A stretch of 64,000 nucleotides of DNA, from positions 62,001-126,000 of the forward strand of contig NZ_FTOT01000004.1 of assembly GCF_900156815.1 (NCBI RefSeq), read 5' to 3'. The notes beneath the pieces are model-generated. The model did not search any database. It was given only the letters and a program-made list of their open reading frames with translations, and was not told the origin of the DNA. A program made the position numbers and the translations under genes. The DNA comes from Gemmobacter megaterium. GTDB taxonomy: Bacteria > Pseudomonadota > Alphaproteobacteria > Rhodobacterales > Rhodobacteraceae. Below are positions 32,852 through 41,577 of this stretch, one piece after another; position 1 is the first letter of the stretch, and each line of letters starts with the position of its first letter.

Positions 32852-34030
32852 CTATCCTTGTTTGCCCCGGTCAAGGGCGATCCCCGCCGCCGTCCGGCGG
32901 GCAAGGTCGTCCATTTGCAGCACGTTCTCAAGGCTGTCCGGGGCATTTCCAAGGCCACAATCGCGCGAGATCCGGTCAAGGGTGTCCTCGACCAGCCCCG
33001 CCATGTCGACAAAGCCGATGGCGCCCGCGATGAACTGGTCCAGCGCCGTCTCCTTGGCCGCGTTGAACGCCGCCCCCGCCAGACCACCTGCCGCCATCAC
33101 CTCGCGCGCAAGGCGCAAGGCCGGATACCGCGCCTCGTCCGGCACGGAAAAGCTCAGGCTTGTCAGCTTGCGCAGATCCAGCCGGTCCACTGGCAGGGAC
33201 GCACGTTCAGGCCAGTGCAGCGCGTAGCCGATGGCATGGCGCATGTCCGGCATTCCCATATGCGCCATCACCGCCCCGTCCCGAAAGGCAACAAGCGCAT
33301 GGATGATCTGCTCGCGCTGGATCACCACGTCGATCCGGTCAGGCGCAAGACCAAAGAACTCCCGCGCCTCGATCACCTCCATCGCCTTGTTGAACATGGT
33401 CGCACTGTCGATGGTGATGCGCTGCCCCATGGCGAAGTTCGGATGCGTACTGGCCTCGGCCACGGTCGCGCGGACCAGTCGCTCCATAGGCCAGTCGCGG
33501 AATGCCCCGCCCGAGGCGGTCAACGTCACCAGATCGACCGCCGCCACCGGCGCCCCGGCCAGCGCCTGGAACACGGCCGAATGCTCGCTGTCCACCGGCA
33601 GGATCGTTGCGGCATTGGCGCGGGCGGTCTGCATCAGCAACGGCCCCGCGCAGACCAGAGATTCCTTGTTCGCCAATGCCAGCGTGCCGCCGCGCGCCAC
33701 GGTGCGCAGGCTGGGCACCAGGCCCGCGGCGCCGACAATCGCGCTCATGGTCCAGTCGGCAGGTCTGTCGGCTGCGTCGGCAATGGCCTGCGCCCCTGCG
33801 GCAACCTCTACTCCGGTGCCAGCAAGGGCATCGCGCAGGGCAGGCAGGCAATCGTCATGGGCGGTCACTGCAAGCTCTGCGCGCAAGGTGATGGCCTGCT
33901 GCGCCAGACGTCGCACATTGCGCCCGCCGGTCAAGGCGACAACGCGATACTCCTGCGGCGACCGGGCGATCAGATCGACCGTGTTCTCACCGACAGAGCC
34001 GGTGGCGCCAAAGATCGACACATTGCGCAC
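32852..34030 (-). CDS. dxr: 1-deoxy-D-xylulose 5-phosphate reductoisomerase
   Basis: The 392-aa enzyme converts DXP to methylerythritol phosphate with NADPH, the committed step of the MEP isoprenoid pathway. IFGATGSVGENTVDLI is the NADPH-binding loop, ALANKESLVCAG and VDSEHSAVFQAL are substrate and metal segments with the Asp and Glu ligands, and TASGGAFRDWPMERL is the flexible loop. It is 1 bp from cdsA and 3 bp from rseP. Confidence 0.97.
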   Translation of the reverse strand: MRNVSIFGATGSVGENTVDLIARSPQEYRVVALTGGRNVRRLAQQAITLRAELAVTAHDDCLPALRDALAGTGVEVAAGAQAIADAADRPADWTMSAIVGAAGLVPSLRTVARGGTLALANKESLVCAGPLLMQTARANAATILPVDSEHSAVFQALAGAPVAAVDLVTLTASGGAFRDWPMERLVRATVAEASTHPNFAMGQRITIDSATMFNKAMEVIEAREFFGLAPDRIDVVIQREQIIHALVAFRDGAVMAHMGMPDMRHAIGYALHWPERASLPVDRLDLRKLTSLSFSVPDEARYPALRLAREVMAAGGLAGAAFNAAKETALDQFIAGAIGFVDMAGLVEDTLDRISRDCGLGNAPDSLENVLQMDDLARRTAAGIALDRGKQG

Positions 34031-34031
34031 A

Positions 34032-34826
34032 TCACACTCCCGGCAAGGGCAGCGGCATCACCAGCCCCAGCGCCATGACAACCACCGCCGCCCCGATCAG
34101 CGCATCGAAACGGTCCATCACCCCACCATGGCCGGGAATCAGGCCAGAGCTGTCCTTGACCCCTGCCCTGCGCTTGATCCAGCTTTCGGCAATATCGCCC
34201 AACTGGCCTGCAAAGGCGACCAGCGGCGACAGGATCACAAGGCCCCAGCCTGCCCCACCCCAAAGCACGAAGGCAAGTCCGACCAGCGCCGCGCCGATCC
34301 AGCCCGCCACGGTGCCCGACCAGGTTTTCTTGGGGCTGACCGCAGGCCAGAATTTCGGCCCGCCAAGGATCCGGCCCGCGAAATAGCCCAGCACATCCGA
34401 CGCGATGACGACGGCAACCAGCCAGATCAGCGCCTCCATCCCCAGATCGCGCAAGGCGACCAGCCCATAGCCCGCCATCAGCGCGGCAAGCCCGTAGAGG
34501 GTGGCGATCCGGCGATCATTGCGCTTGGTCAGCGCCAGCCCCAGGGCCGGTACCGCCAACAGAAGTTCGGCATGGTCCGACGGCAGCCACATGGCCCCGG
34601 CCAGCGAAACGATCGCAAGGGCGGCCAGAATCCCCGGCGTCCGCCCCGTCACCGACCTGCCGGTCATGCGCGCAAGTTCCCAGACCATCGCGCCGATCAC
34701 GACCAGCACCAGCGCCGCAAAAGGCAACCCGCCCAGCCAGATCTCGACCGCGCCGACCGCGACCATGACCAGCGCCGACAGAACCCGCGCCTTCAGATCG
34801 GCCCAGCGTCTGGGTTCGCCGGTCAT
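34032..34826 (-). CDS. cdsA: Phosphatidate cytidylyltransferase
   Basis: The 264-aa integral membrane enzyme makes CDP-diacylglycerol from phosphatidate and CTP. About seven hydrophobic segments are visible. The family signature lies near residues 165-195: SDVLGYFAGRILGGPKFWP and then SPKKTWSGTVAGWIGA. The start at 34826 makes ATGA overlap the uppS stop; a longer frame would overlap uppS for 87 bases and is rejected. Confidence 0.95.
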   Translation of the reverse strand: MTGEPRRWADLKARVLSALVMVAVGAVEIWLGGLPFAALVLVVIGAMVWELARMTGRSVTGRTPGILAALAIVSLAGAMWLPSDHAELLLAVPALGLALTKRNDRRIATLYGLAALMAGYGLVALRDLGMEALIWLVAVVIASDVLGYFAGRILGGPKFWPAVSPKKTWSGTVAGWIGAALVGLAFVLWGGAGWGLVILSPLVAFAGQLGDIAESWIKRRAGVKDSSGLIPGHGGVMDRFDALIGAAVVVMALGLVMPLPLPGV

Positions 34827-35545
34827 GCAGGCTCCGCCCCGCCGAAACGGCGGTCGCGGCCGCCAAAGCGTGCCAGGATTAATGCCAGTTCCGCAGGCGA
34901 AAAATCGGGCCACAGGGTTGGCGTGAATTCATATTCCGCATAGGCCGCCTGCCACAGCAGAAAGTTTGACACCCGCGTTTCACCGCTGGTGCGGATCACC
35001 AGATCCGGGTCGGGGATGTTGGCCGTATCCAGAACGTCCGACACCGTGGATTCGGTCACGTTATCGGGGTCCAGCCGGCCCTCGGCCACTGCCTGGGCAA
35101 TCTTGCGCCCGGCGCGGATGATTTCATCCCGGCCACCATAGTTGATCGCCACGGTCAGGTTCAGCCGCGTGTTGTTGGCGGTGCGGGTTTCGATCCCCGC
35201 CATCAGCTTTTGCAGCCGCTCATCCAGCCGCGAACGGTCCCCGATGAAACGCATCCGCACGCCTTCGGCCGACAGCCGGTCGGCCTCGCGTTCGATATAG
35301 CGCGAGAACAGGCCCATCAGGCCCAGTACCTCTTCGGTGGACCGCTTCCAGTTCTCGGTAGAAAAGGCGTAGATCGTCAGCCACTTGATGCCCAGATCGG
35401 GGGCGCAGCGCACGATCTGCTTGACGCGCTCTGCCCCCTTGCGATGACCGACCAGGCGGGGCCATCCGCGTCCGGTGGCCCATCGACCATTGCCATCCAT
35501 GATGATCGCCACATGCTGCGGCACTGATGAGCTGTCGGACGGCAT
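34823..35545 (-). CDS. uppS: Isoprenyl transferase (undecaprenyl diphosphate synthase)
   Basis: The 240-aa cis-prenyltransferase elongates farnesyl diphosphate to undecaprenyl diphosphate, the carrier for peptidoglycan and O-antigen. IIMDGNGRWATGRGWPRLVGHRKGAE holds the catalytic Asp and the diphosphate-binding Arg. TIYAFSTENWKRS and VIRTSGETRVSNFLLWQAAYAEYEF complete the active site. It leads the uppS-cdsA-dxr-rseP block, 31 bp after frr. Confidence 0.96.
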   Translation of the reverse strand: MPSDSSSVPQHVAIIMDGNGRWATGRGWPRLVGHRKGAERVKQIVRCAPDLGIKWLTIYAFSTENWKRSTEEVLGLMGLFSRYIEREADRLSAEGVRMRFIGDRSRLDERLQKLMAGIETRTANNTRLNLTVAINYGGRDEIIRAGRKIAQAVAEGRLDPDNVTESTVSDVLDTANIPDPDLVIRTSGETRVSNFLLWQAAYAEYEFTPTLWPDFSPAELALILARFGGRDRRFGGAEPA

Positions 35546-35576
35546 CGGCCCGCCTCCTGCGCTGGCTGGACCTGGA

Positions 35577-36140
35577 CTAGACCTGCATGATCTCGGCTTG
35601 CTTGCCTTCCAGCGCCTTGTCGACGGCGGCGATCATCTTGTCGGTCAATGCCTGGACCTCGTCGGCATACATCTTCTGCTCGTCCTCGGGCATCCCGTCG
35701 GATTTCGCCTTCTTGATCTTGTCCATGCCATCGCGGCGCACGTTGCGGATCGCGACGCGGGCATGTTCGGCATAGCCCGCCGCAACCTTGGTCAGTTCCT
35801 TGCGGCGCTGTTCGTTCAATTCCGGAATCGGCAGCATGATCAGCGTGCCGTTCAGCTGCGGATTGATGCCCAGCCCGGATTCCCGGATCGCCTTTTCCAC
35901 CTTGCCGACCAGACCCTTGTCCCAGACGTTGATCACCACCATGCGCGGTTCGGGCACGTTCACGGTGCCAAGCTGGTTGATCGGCGTCATCTGGCCATAG
36001 GCTTCGACCTGGATCGGATCCAACATGCTGCCAGAGGCACGGCCCGTACGCAGCGAGGCGAATTCCGCCCGAAGGCTGGTCATCGCGCCGTCCATGCGGC
36101 GTTCCAGATCGTCGAGGTCGATCTCCAGATCATCGGACAT
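35577..36140 (-). CDS. frr: Ribosome recycling factor
   Basis: The 187-aa factor splits post-termination ribosomes with EF-G. Its two-domain mimic of tRNA shows in [40 protein letters not shown] and [29 protein letters not shown]. Length and ends match the family. GAAGCACCC precedes the start. It lies between pyrH and uppS on the same strand; an inverted repeat in the 102-bp pyrH-frr gap suggests partial separation from pyrH. Confidence 0.97.
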   Translation of the reverse strand: MSDDLEIDLDDLERRMDGAMTSLRAEFASLRTGRASGSMLDPIQVEAYGQMTPINQLGTVNVPEPRMVVINVWDKGLVGKVEKAIRESGLGINPQLNGTLIMLPIPELNEQRRKELTKVAAGYAEHARVAIRNVRRDGMDKIKKAKSDGMPEDEQKMYADEVQALTDKMIAAVDKALEGKQAEIMQV

Positions 36141-36198
36141 GGGTGCTTCCTTCTTCTGCCTGCGGTCCTCCAGCCCCCGGTCGTACGGGGCGCCCTCG

Positions 36199-36233
36199 CC
36201 TCTATAGGCGAAGGCAGGCGCTGGGTATAGAGG
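36199..36233. promoter_or_regulatory. 8-bp inverted repeat between pyrH and frr
   Basis: CCTCTATA (36199-36206) and TATAGAGG (36226-36233) are perfect complements separated by 19 bp. A second short hairpin (CGCC-TCTATA-GGCG) overlaps it. Could be a processing or terminator structure, or the site of an frr promoter. Confidence 0.4.
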
Positions 36234-36242
36234 GGGTCGGCC

Positions 36243-36989
36243 TCAGCCCTTCACGGTCGTATAGGTTCCGCGCCCGGCAAGAATCCCGCGGAAACCGCCC
36301 GGCTCGTCCAGGCTGAACACGATGATCGGCAGGCGGTTGTCGCGCGACAGCGCAATCGCCGTTGCATCCATCACGCCCAGGTTCTTTTCCAGCGCCTCGT
36401 CATAGCTGACGGTGTCATAGCGTTTGGCATCGGTGAATTTCTTGGGATCCTTGTCATAGACCCCATCCACCTTGGTGCCCTTGAACACCGCCTCGCACCC
36501 CATCTCGTTGGCCCGCAGCGCGGCGGCCGTGTCGGTGGTGAAAAACGGGTTGCCGGTACCGGCGGCAAAGATGCAGACCCGCTTCTTTTCCAGGTGCCGC
36601 ACGGCGCGGCGGCGAATGTAGGGTTCGCAGACCTGATCCATCGGAATCGCGCTGATGACCCGTGTAAAGACGCCAAGCGCCTCCAGCGCCGATTGCATCG
36701 CCAGCGCGTTCATCACGGTGGCCAGCATCCCCATGTAATCGGCTGTCGTCCGCTCCATCCCCTGTGCCGACCCGGCAAGGCCGCGAAAGATGTTGCCGCC
36801 GCCGATCACCATGCAGATTTCGACACCCAGTTCGTGAACCGCCTTCACCTCTTGCGCGATGCGCTGCACGGTGGGTGGATGCAGGCCAAAGCCCTGATCG
36901 CCCATCAACGCCTCGCCGGAAATCTTCAGCATGACCCGATTGTAGGTCACGCCGCCGCGCGCCTGCTCTGCCCCGTCGATGGTGCCCAT
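36243..36989 (-). CDS. pyrH: Uridylate kinase
   Basis: The 248-aa hexameric amino-acid-kinase-fold enzyme phosphorylates UMP to [15 protein letters not shown] binds ATP phosphates; [14 protein letters not shown] and [18 protein letters not shown] are core motifs; [20 protein letters not shown] binds [23 protein letters not shown] is the chosen N-terminus, with AAGAGG upstream; a longer in-frame extension overlaps the divergent miaA. In most relatives pyrH follows rpsB-tsf, but here it is flanked by miaA. Confidence 0.96.
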   Translation of the reverse strand: MGTIDGAEQARGGVTYNRVMLKISGEALMGDQGFGLHPPTVQRIAQEVKAVHELGVEICMVIGGGNIFRGLAGSAQGMERTTADYMGMLATVMNALAMQSALEALGVFTRVISAIPMDQVCEPYIRRRAVRHLEKKRVCIFAAGTGNPFFTTDTAAALRANEMGCEAVFKGTKVDGVYDKDPKKFTDAKRYDTVSYDEALEKNLGVMDATAIALSRDNRLPIIVFSLDEPGGFRGILAGRGTYTTVKG

Positions 36990-37065
36990 GCCTGCCTCTT
37001 GTATCTGTCGTGATCCGGTGGACCGCCGGGGTATCAGAATCCCGCACGGTTGACTGGCGCGCAAA

Positions 37066-38028
37066 ATGTCGGAAAACGCCGCCATGATCAACGAAGAACC
37101 CGACCCGATTGCAAACTGGCTGACCAAGGTGCCGCCCGACCGCCCCGTCCTGATCGCCGGGCCGACGGCCAGCGGCAAATCAGGGCTGGCGCTGGCGCTG
37201 GCGCGTGCCCAGGGCCGGCAGGTGGTGAACGCCGATGCGTTGCAGGTCTATTCCTGCTGGCGGGTGCTGACCGCACGCCCCTCGCCCGCAGAAGAGGCGC
37301 AGGCGCCCCATCGGCTGTACGGCCATGTTTCCCCCGATCAGGACTATTCGGTCGGCCATTGGCTGCGCGAGGTGGCAGAGCTGCTGAAGGCGGATCCGCG
37401 CCCGGTCATTGTCGGGGGAACCGGGCTTTATTTCACTGCGCTGACAGCAGGTCTGGCCGAGATCCCCCCGACCCCGCCAGAGATCCGCGCCCTTGCCGAC
37501 CGTCAGATGGCGGAGCGGGGCCATGACGCCCTTCTGGCCGAACTCGATGGCGCGACGGCGGCCCGGATCGACCGGCGCAATCCCGTCCGCATCCAGCGCG
37601 CATGGGAGGTCTTGCAGGCGACAGGGCGGGGATTGGCCGCCTGGCAGGACGAAACCGGACCGCCGGTCTTGCCGCTCGAATCGGCTCATGCGCTGGTGCT
37701 GCGCCCTGGGTCCGACTGGCTCGACGCCCGAATCACTCGACGGTTCGGACAGATGATTCAGGATGGCGCATTGCACGAGGTTCAGGCGGTGCGCCCCATA
37801 TGGGCGGCAAACCGCCCATGGGCCCGTGCCATCGGTGCGCCAGAGTTGATGGCGCATCTCGATGGCAGGCTGACACTTGATGTTGCGGTTGACGCGGCCT
37901 GCACCGCTACACGTCAGTATGCCAAGCGTCAGCGCACCTGGATGCGCAACCGTCTGGGCCACTGGCCCGCCATCGACTTGCCCCCGATGCTGCGGCCCGA
38001 TCAGGGAAATCTCGACGCAAAACGGTAG
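37066..38028 (+). CDS. miaA: tRNA dimethylallyltransferase
   Basis: The 320-aa enzyme adds the dimethylallyl group to A37 of tRNAs reading UNN codons. The P-loop is [19 protein letters not shown] near residue 30. [32 protein letters not shown] gives the catalytic Asp and substrate site, and [18 protein letters not shown] is family specific. The C-terminal [17 protein letters not shown] binds tRNA. ATG 37066 is used, though the ATG 18 bases on is also possible. The N-terminal extension before the P-loop is slightly long. Confidence 0.94.
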   Translation: MSENAAMINEEPDPIANWLTKVPPDRPVLIAGPTASGKSGLALALARAQGRQVVNADALQVYSCWRVLTARPSPAEEAQAPHRLYGHVSPDQDYSVGHWLREVAELLKADPRPVIVGGTGLYFTALTAGLAEIPPTPPEIRALADRQMAERGHDALLAELDGATAARIDRRNPVRIQRAWEVLQATGRGLAAWQDETGPPVLPLESAHALVLRPGSDWLDARITRRFGQMIQDGALHEVQAVRPIWAANRPWARAIGAPELMAHLDGRLTLDVAVDAACTATRQYAKRQRTWMRNRLGHWPAIDLPPMLRPDQGNLDAKR

Positions 38029-38091
38029 AATTCGCTTGGGTCTCAACGGGTTCCGGGCGTAAGTTCGGGCAAAACCAGAACGGACAACCCA

Positions 38092-39000
38092 ATGCCCGAC
38101 CCGAGCATGACGACATCCAACGTTCGCCTTGTGGCGATTCCCCGGCTGGCCGCAGGTGGCCGCTGGCGTGTAGAGGCGATGCGATCCCTGTCAGAGCCGC
38201 AACTCTTGTGGTTCACCCGTGGCCAGGGCCGTATCACCATCGCAGGCATGACCCGCGGCTATGGGCCCAACAACGCGATCTTCATTCCCGCCGGCACGAT
38301 GCACGGATTCGAGGTCGGGCAGCATGTGTTTGGCACCGCCGTCTTCTTTGGCCGCGATACCGCGCTGACATTGCCGCAAAAGGTGCAGCACCTGCGGATC
38401 CGGGAAAACTCGGCGCAGGTCGAGCTGAACCTGATCCTTGACTCGATCGGGCGTGAACAGGCCGGCGACAAACCCGCCCATGACCGGGCGGCGCAGCATT
38501 ATCTGGGGTTGCTGTCGGTCTGGCTGGAACGCCAGATCGCCTCGCATCCTCCCGAGGATCTGCCGCACCCGGAATCCGCCCGCAAGCTGGCCGCGCGCTA
38601 CACCCAGTTGCTGGAACGCGATTTCCGCTCGGGCAACGGGGTGGCGGACTATGCCGCGGCCCTGGGGGTGACACCCACCCATCTCAGCCGGGTCTGCCGC
38701 ACCACGACAGGCCGCTCGGCCAAGGCGATCCTGTCGGACCGGGTACTGTTCGAGGCGCGCCGGATGCTGGCCGAAACCCGGCTCCCGGTGCAAGAGGTCG
38801 CACAGGCGCTTGGGTTCACCTCGGCCGCCTATTTCACGCGGGCCTTCCAGCATCACACCGGCAAGACACCCAGCGATTTCCGCCGCAGCGGACAAGACGA
38901 ACAAGGGCCGGGCCCCGCCAGCAAACCCGGACCGGCGGTGGCCCTTCGCCCAGGGTTGGCACGCGCCCCGGTCGCGCCAATCGCCGGACGGTTCCGCTGA
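38092..39000 (+). CDS. AraC-family transcriptional regulator
   Basis: The 302-aa protein has an N-terminal cupin-like sensing domain (about 10-110, RGQGRITIAGMTRGYGPNNAIFIPAGTMHGFE), then a helical linker. The C-terminal AraC double helix-turn-helix (about 165-265) shows VADYAAALGVTPTHLSRVCRTTTGRSAKAIL and EVAQALGFTSAAYFTRAFQHHTGKTPSDFRR. The last 40 residues are Pro/Gly/Ala-rich. Its target is unknown; the acyl-CoA synthetase gene is convergent and so not an obvious target. Confidence 0.9.
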   Translation: MPDPSMTTSNVRLVAIPRLAAGGRWRVEAMRSLSEPQLLWFTRGQGRITIAGMTRGYGPNNAIFIPAGTMHGFEVGQHVFGTAVFFGRDTALTLPQKVQHLRIRENSAQVELNLILDSIGREQAGDKPAHDRAAQHYLGLLSVWLERQIASHPPEDLPHPESARKLAARYTQLLERDFRSGNGVADYAAALGVTPTHLSRVCRTTTGRSAKAILSDRVLFEARRMLAETRLPVQEVAQALGFTSAAYFTRAFQHHTGKTPSDFRRSGQDEQGPGPASKPGPAVALRPGLARAPVAPIAGRFR

Positions 39001-39027
39001 CGCGCACAGCCAGGGCGGATGGGGGCC

Positions 39028-40923
39028 TCAGGCCCCCGCCTGCCATTCCCACGGTGTGGTGAATTCACCCAGAACCTGCGCCACCTTGGCATCGTCCACC
39101 GGGCCGGTGCGGCGCAGGCGGGCAACCAGACCACGCTTCTTGTCTTCTGTAACGGCGGCAACCTCGGCCGCAACACCCGCCTTGGACAGTGCATCGGTAT
39201 AGACGCGCGCGATGGCCAGCCGGCGCAGGTCGGGCTTGAAGATCTTGCCCACCGCCGTCTTGGGCAGTTCCGGCAGGATTTCCAGATGTTTGGGAACCGC
39301 CGCGCGTTCGGTGATATGATCGGCCGCAAATTGCAGCAACTCGGCCGTGGTGGCCTGCTTGCCCGCCACCAGTTCGACATACACGCAAGGCAGCTCCCCC
39401 GCCCGCGCATCGGGCTGCCCGATGGCACCGGCAAAGGCCACCGACTCGTGCTTGAGCAGCGCCTCCTCGATCACGGCCGGGTCGATGTTGTGGCCCCCCC
39501 GGATGATCAGATCCTTGGCCCGCCCGGTGATCCAAAGATAGCCATCGGCATCAAGCCGCCCCAGATCGCCGGTGCGCAGGAACCGCTCTTCGGCGAACAG
39601 GTCATGGTTCTTGTCGGCCTCGGTATAGGTCGAGCCTTCGAAGACCCCCGGATTGCCGACACAAATCTCGCCCACCTCATCGACCTCGCATTCACGGAAC
39701 GTGCCGTTGGTCTTTTGCAGGATGCGAACATGGGTATAGGGAAACGGAATGCCGACCGACCCGATCTTCTTGAGCCCCTCGACCGGGTTGCACGAGACAA
39801 GGCAGGTCGCCTCGGTCAGGCCATAGCCTTCGGCAATCTCGACCCCCGTGGCCGCCTTGAAACGGTTGTAGAGTTCGACTGGCAGGGCCGCAGACCCGGA
39901 AATCGCCATCCGCAGGCTGGACACATCGGCATTGACCGGCCGCTGCATCAGCGCCGAGATCGCCGTGGGCACCGTGATCATGAAAGTGACCTGCCAGCGT
40001 TCGATCAGTTTCCAGAAATTGTCGAACACCCCGTCGCCGCGGTAGCCGGCGGGCGTCGGAAAGACCACATGCGCGCCCGAGGCGATGGCCGACATCAGGA
40101 TCGGATAGGCGGCAAAGACATGGAACAGCGGCAGCGGGCAGATCAGCACATCCTTGTGCGTGAACAGCATCTCCGACCCCAGCCAGCCGTTGTAGATCAT
40201 GCCCGAATACTTGTGCTGCGCGACCTTGGGCATTCCTGTGGTGCCGCCCGTATGGAAATAGGCGGCCACCCTGTCTGCCGCGCTGTCGGCAAAGGTCAGG
40301 CGATCCGACGGCTGGCGGCGGCTTTCGCTGGCAAAGGACTTGACCACAGCCGTATGCCCGACCGGGTTCTTTGGCCGCACCAACGGGACGATCCAGCTTT
40401 TCGGCGGGGTCAGATAGCGGTTGAGGTCCACCTCCAGAACGGTTTTCACGCCGGGCGCATGTTTGACCGCCTCGGCCACCTTCTGCGCGACATCGGTTTT
40501 CGGAAAGGCCTTCAGCGTGACCACGACCTTGGCCTTGGTCTCGCGCAGAATGGCGGAAATCTGCTCTGGCTCAAGCAGCGGATTGATCGGGTTCACGATT
40601 CCCGCCGTGGCACCGCCCAGCAGAACAACCGCCGTTTCAAGGCTGTTCGGCAAGACATAGGCCACCACGTCCTGCTCGCCGACACCAAGGCTGCGGAACA
40701 GGTTGGCGGCCTGCGTCACACGGCCCAAAAGCTCTGACCAGGTCAGGGTCTGCGCCGGATCGCTGGCACCCGACATCAGTTGAAAGGTGATCGCAGGGCT
40801 GTTCGGATGCCGCCGTGCGACATCGGACAGAAAGCCATGCAACGTCACGGCAATCTTGCGATCGGCCCAGGGCATTTCCTGTTCCACGGAATCGCGGTCG
40901 GCAATCGTTGCGAAACGAGCCAT
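39028..40923 (-). CDS. Acyl-CoA synthetase (AMP-forming)
   Basis: The 631-aa ANL-superfamily enzyme activates a carboxylic acid through an acyl-adenylate to the CoA thioester. Core motifs: AAYFHTGGTTGMPKVAQHKY (P-loop), AEGYGLTEATCLVSC, RTGDLGRLDADGYLWITGRAKDLIIRGGHNI, and the late acyl-adenylating Lys in LPKTAVGKIFKPDLRR. The long 50-residue tail after this is unusual. Substrate class cannot be told; medium or long-chain fatty acids are typical for proteins of this shape. No genes for beta-oxidation adjoin it. Confidence 0.9.
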   Translation of the reverse strand: MARFATIADRDSVEQEMPWADRKIAVTLHGFLSDVARRHPNSPAITFQLMSGASDPAQTLTWSELLGRVTQAANLFRSLGVGEQDVVAYVLPNSLETAVVLLGGATAGIVNPINPLLEPEQISAILRETKAKVVVTLKAFPKTDVAQKVAEAVKHAPGVKTVLEVDLNRYLTPPKSWIVPLVRPKNPVGHTAVVKSFASESRRQPSDRLTFADSAADRVAAYFHTGGTTGMPKVAQHKYSGMIYNGWLGSEMLFTHKDVLICPLPLFHVFAAYPILMSAIASGAHVVFPTPAGYRGDGVFDNFWKLIERWQVTFMITVPTAISALMQRPVNADVSSLRMAISGSAALPVELYNRFKAATGVEIAEGYGLTEATCLVSCNPVEGLKKIGSVGIPFPYTHVRILQKTNGTFRECEVDEVGEICVGNPGVFEGSTYTEADKNHDLFAEERFLRTGDLGRLDADGYLWITGRAKDLIIRGGHNIDPAVIEEALLKHESVAFAGAIGQPDARAGELPCVYVELVAGKQATTAELLQFAADHITERAAVPKHLEILPELPKTAVGKIFKPDLRRLAIARVYTDALSKAGVAAEVAAVTEDKKRGLVARLRRTGPVDDAKVAQVLGEFTTPWEWQAGA

Positions 40924-41038
40924 CTTCAGTTCTCCCCCCTGAGCGGTCTCCTTAGAGGAAAATGGTGGCTTTCCCCGACGCTTGCAAGCATGACGCTGCG
41001 CGAAGGCCGGGCGCTTGGCGCGCCCGGACCCTCTCGGC

Positions 41039-41473
41039 TCAGGCTTTGGGGATACGCAACACCTGGCCGGGATAGATCTTGTCGGGATGCGTCAGCATCG
41101 GCTTGTTGGCCTCGAAGATCTCGGGGTAGCGGTTTGCATTCCCAAGGGTCTTCTTGGCGATCGCCGACAGCGTGTCGCCCTTGACCACCGTATGAAAGAC
41201 CGGGGCCGCGTCGCCGTCGTGATCTGCCTCGACAGTTGCGACACCTTCGACGTTGCCGACCGCAAGGATGATCTTTTCCTTCACCTCGGGGGATACGGCG
41301 GCGCCCTTGACCACCACCTTGTCGCCCTCGACCTTGATATCCACGCCGCTTGCATCAAGGCCCAACGCCTCGACCTCCTGCATCAGCGCGGCTTCATCCG
41401 GCGCAGTCGCCGCCTCGGCCTTGGAACCGAACAGCGATTTTCCGGCATCTTTCACAAAGGACCACAGACCCAT
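41039..41473 (-). CDS. BON-LysM protein (Kbp/YgaU-like)
   Basis: The 144-aa protein begins MGLWSFVKDAGKSLFGSKAE, with no signal peptide. It contains a BON domain (about 30-80, DIKVEGDKVVVKGAAVSPEV) and a LysM domain (about 93-142, HTVVKGDTLSAIAKKTLGNA). This order and length match E. coli Kbp, a cytoplasmic K+-binding protein. Despite the LysM, periplasmic location is therefore not implied. GCAGGAGAG precedes the ATG at 41473. Confidence 0.88.
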   Translation of the reverse strand: MGLWSFVKDAGKSLFGSKAEAATAPDEAALMQEVEALGLDASGVDIKVEGDKVVVKGAAVSPEVKEKIILAVGNVEGVATVEADHDGDAAPVFHTVVKGDTLSAIAKKTLGNANRYPEIFEANKPMLTHPDKIYPGQVLRIPKA

Positions 41474-41577
41474 CTCACTCTCCTGCATGGCAGCCGGAAC
41501 GCCCGGCCCTGACAGGTTGTCGCCGCTGGGGGCCGGGAAATCAACTGCGCGCGCCGGGGAATATCCTTGGCCGGACC

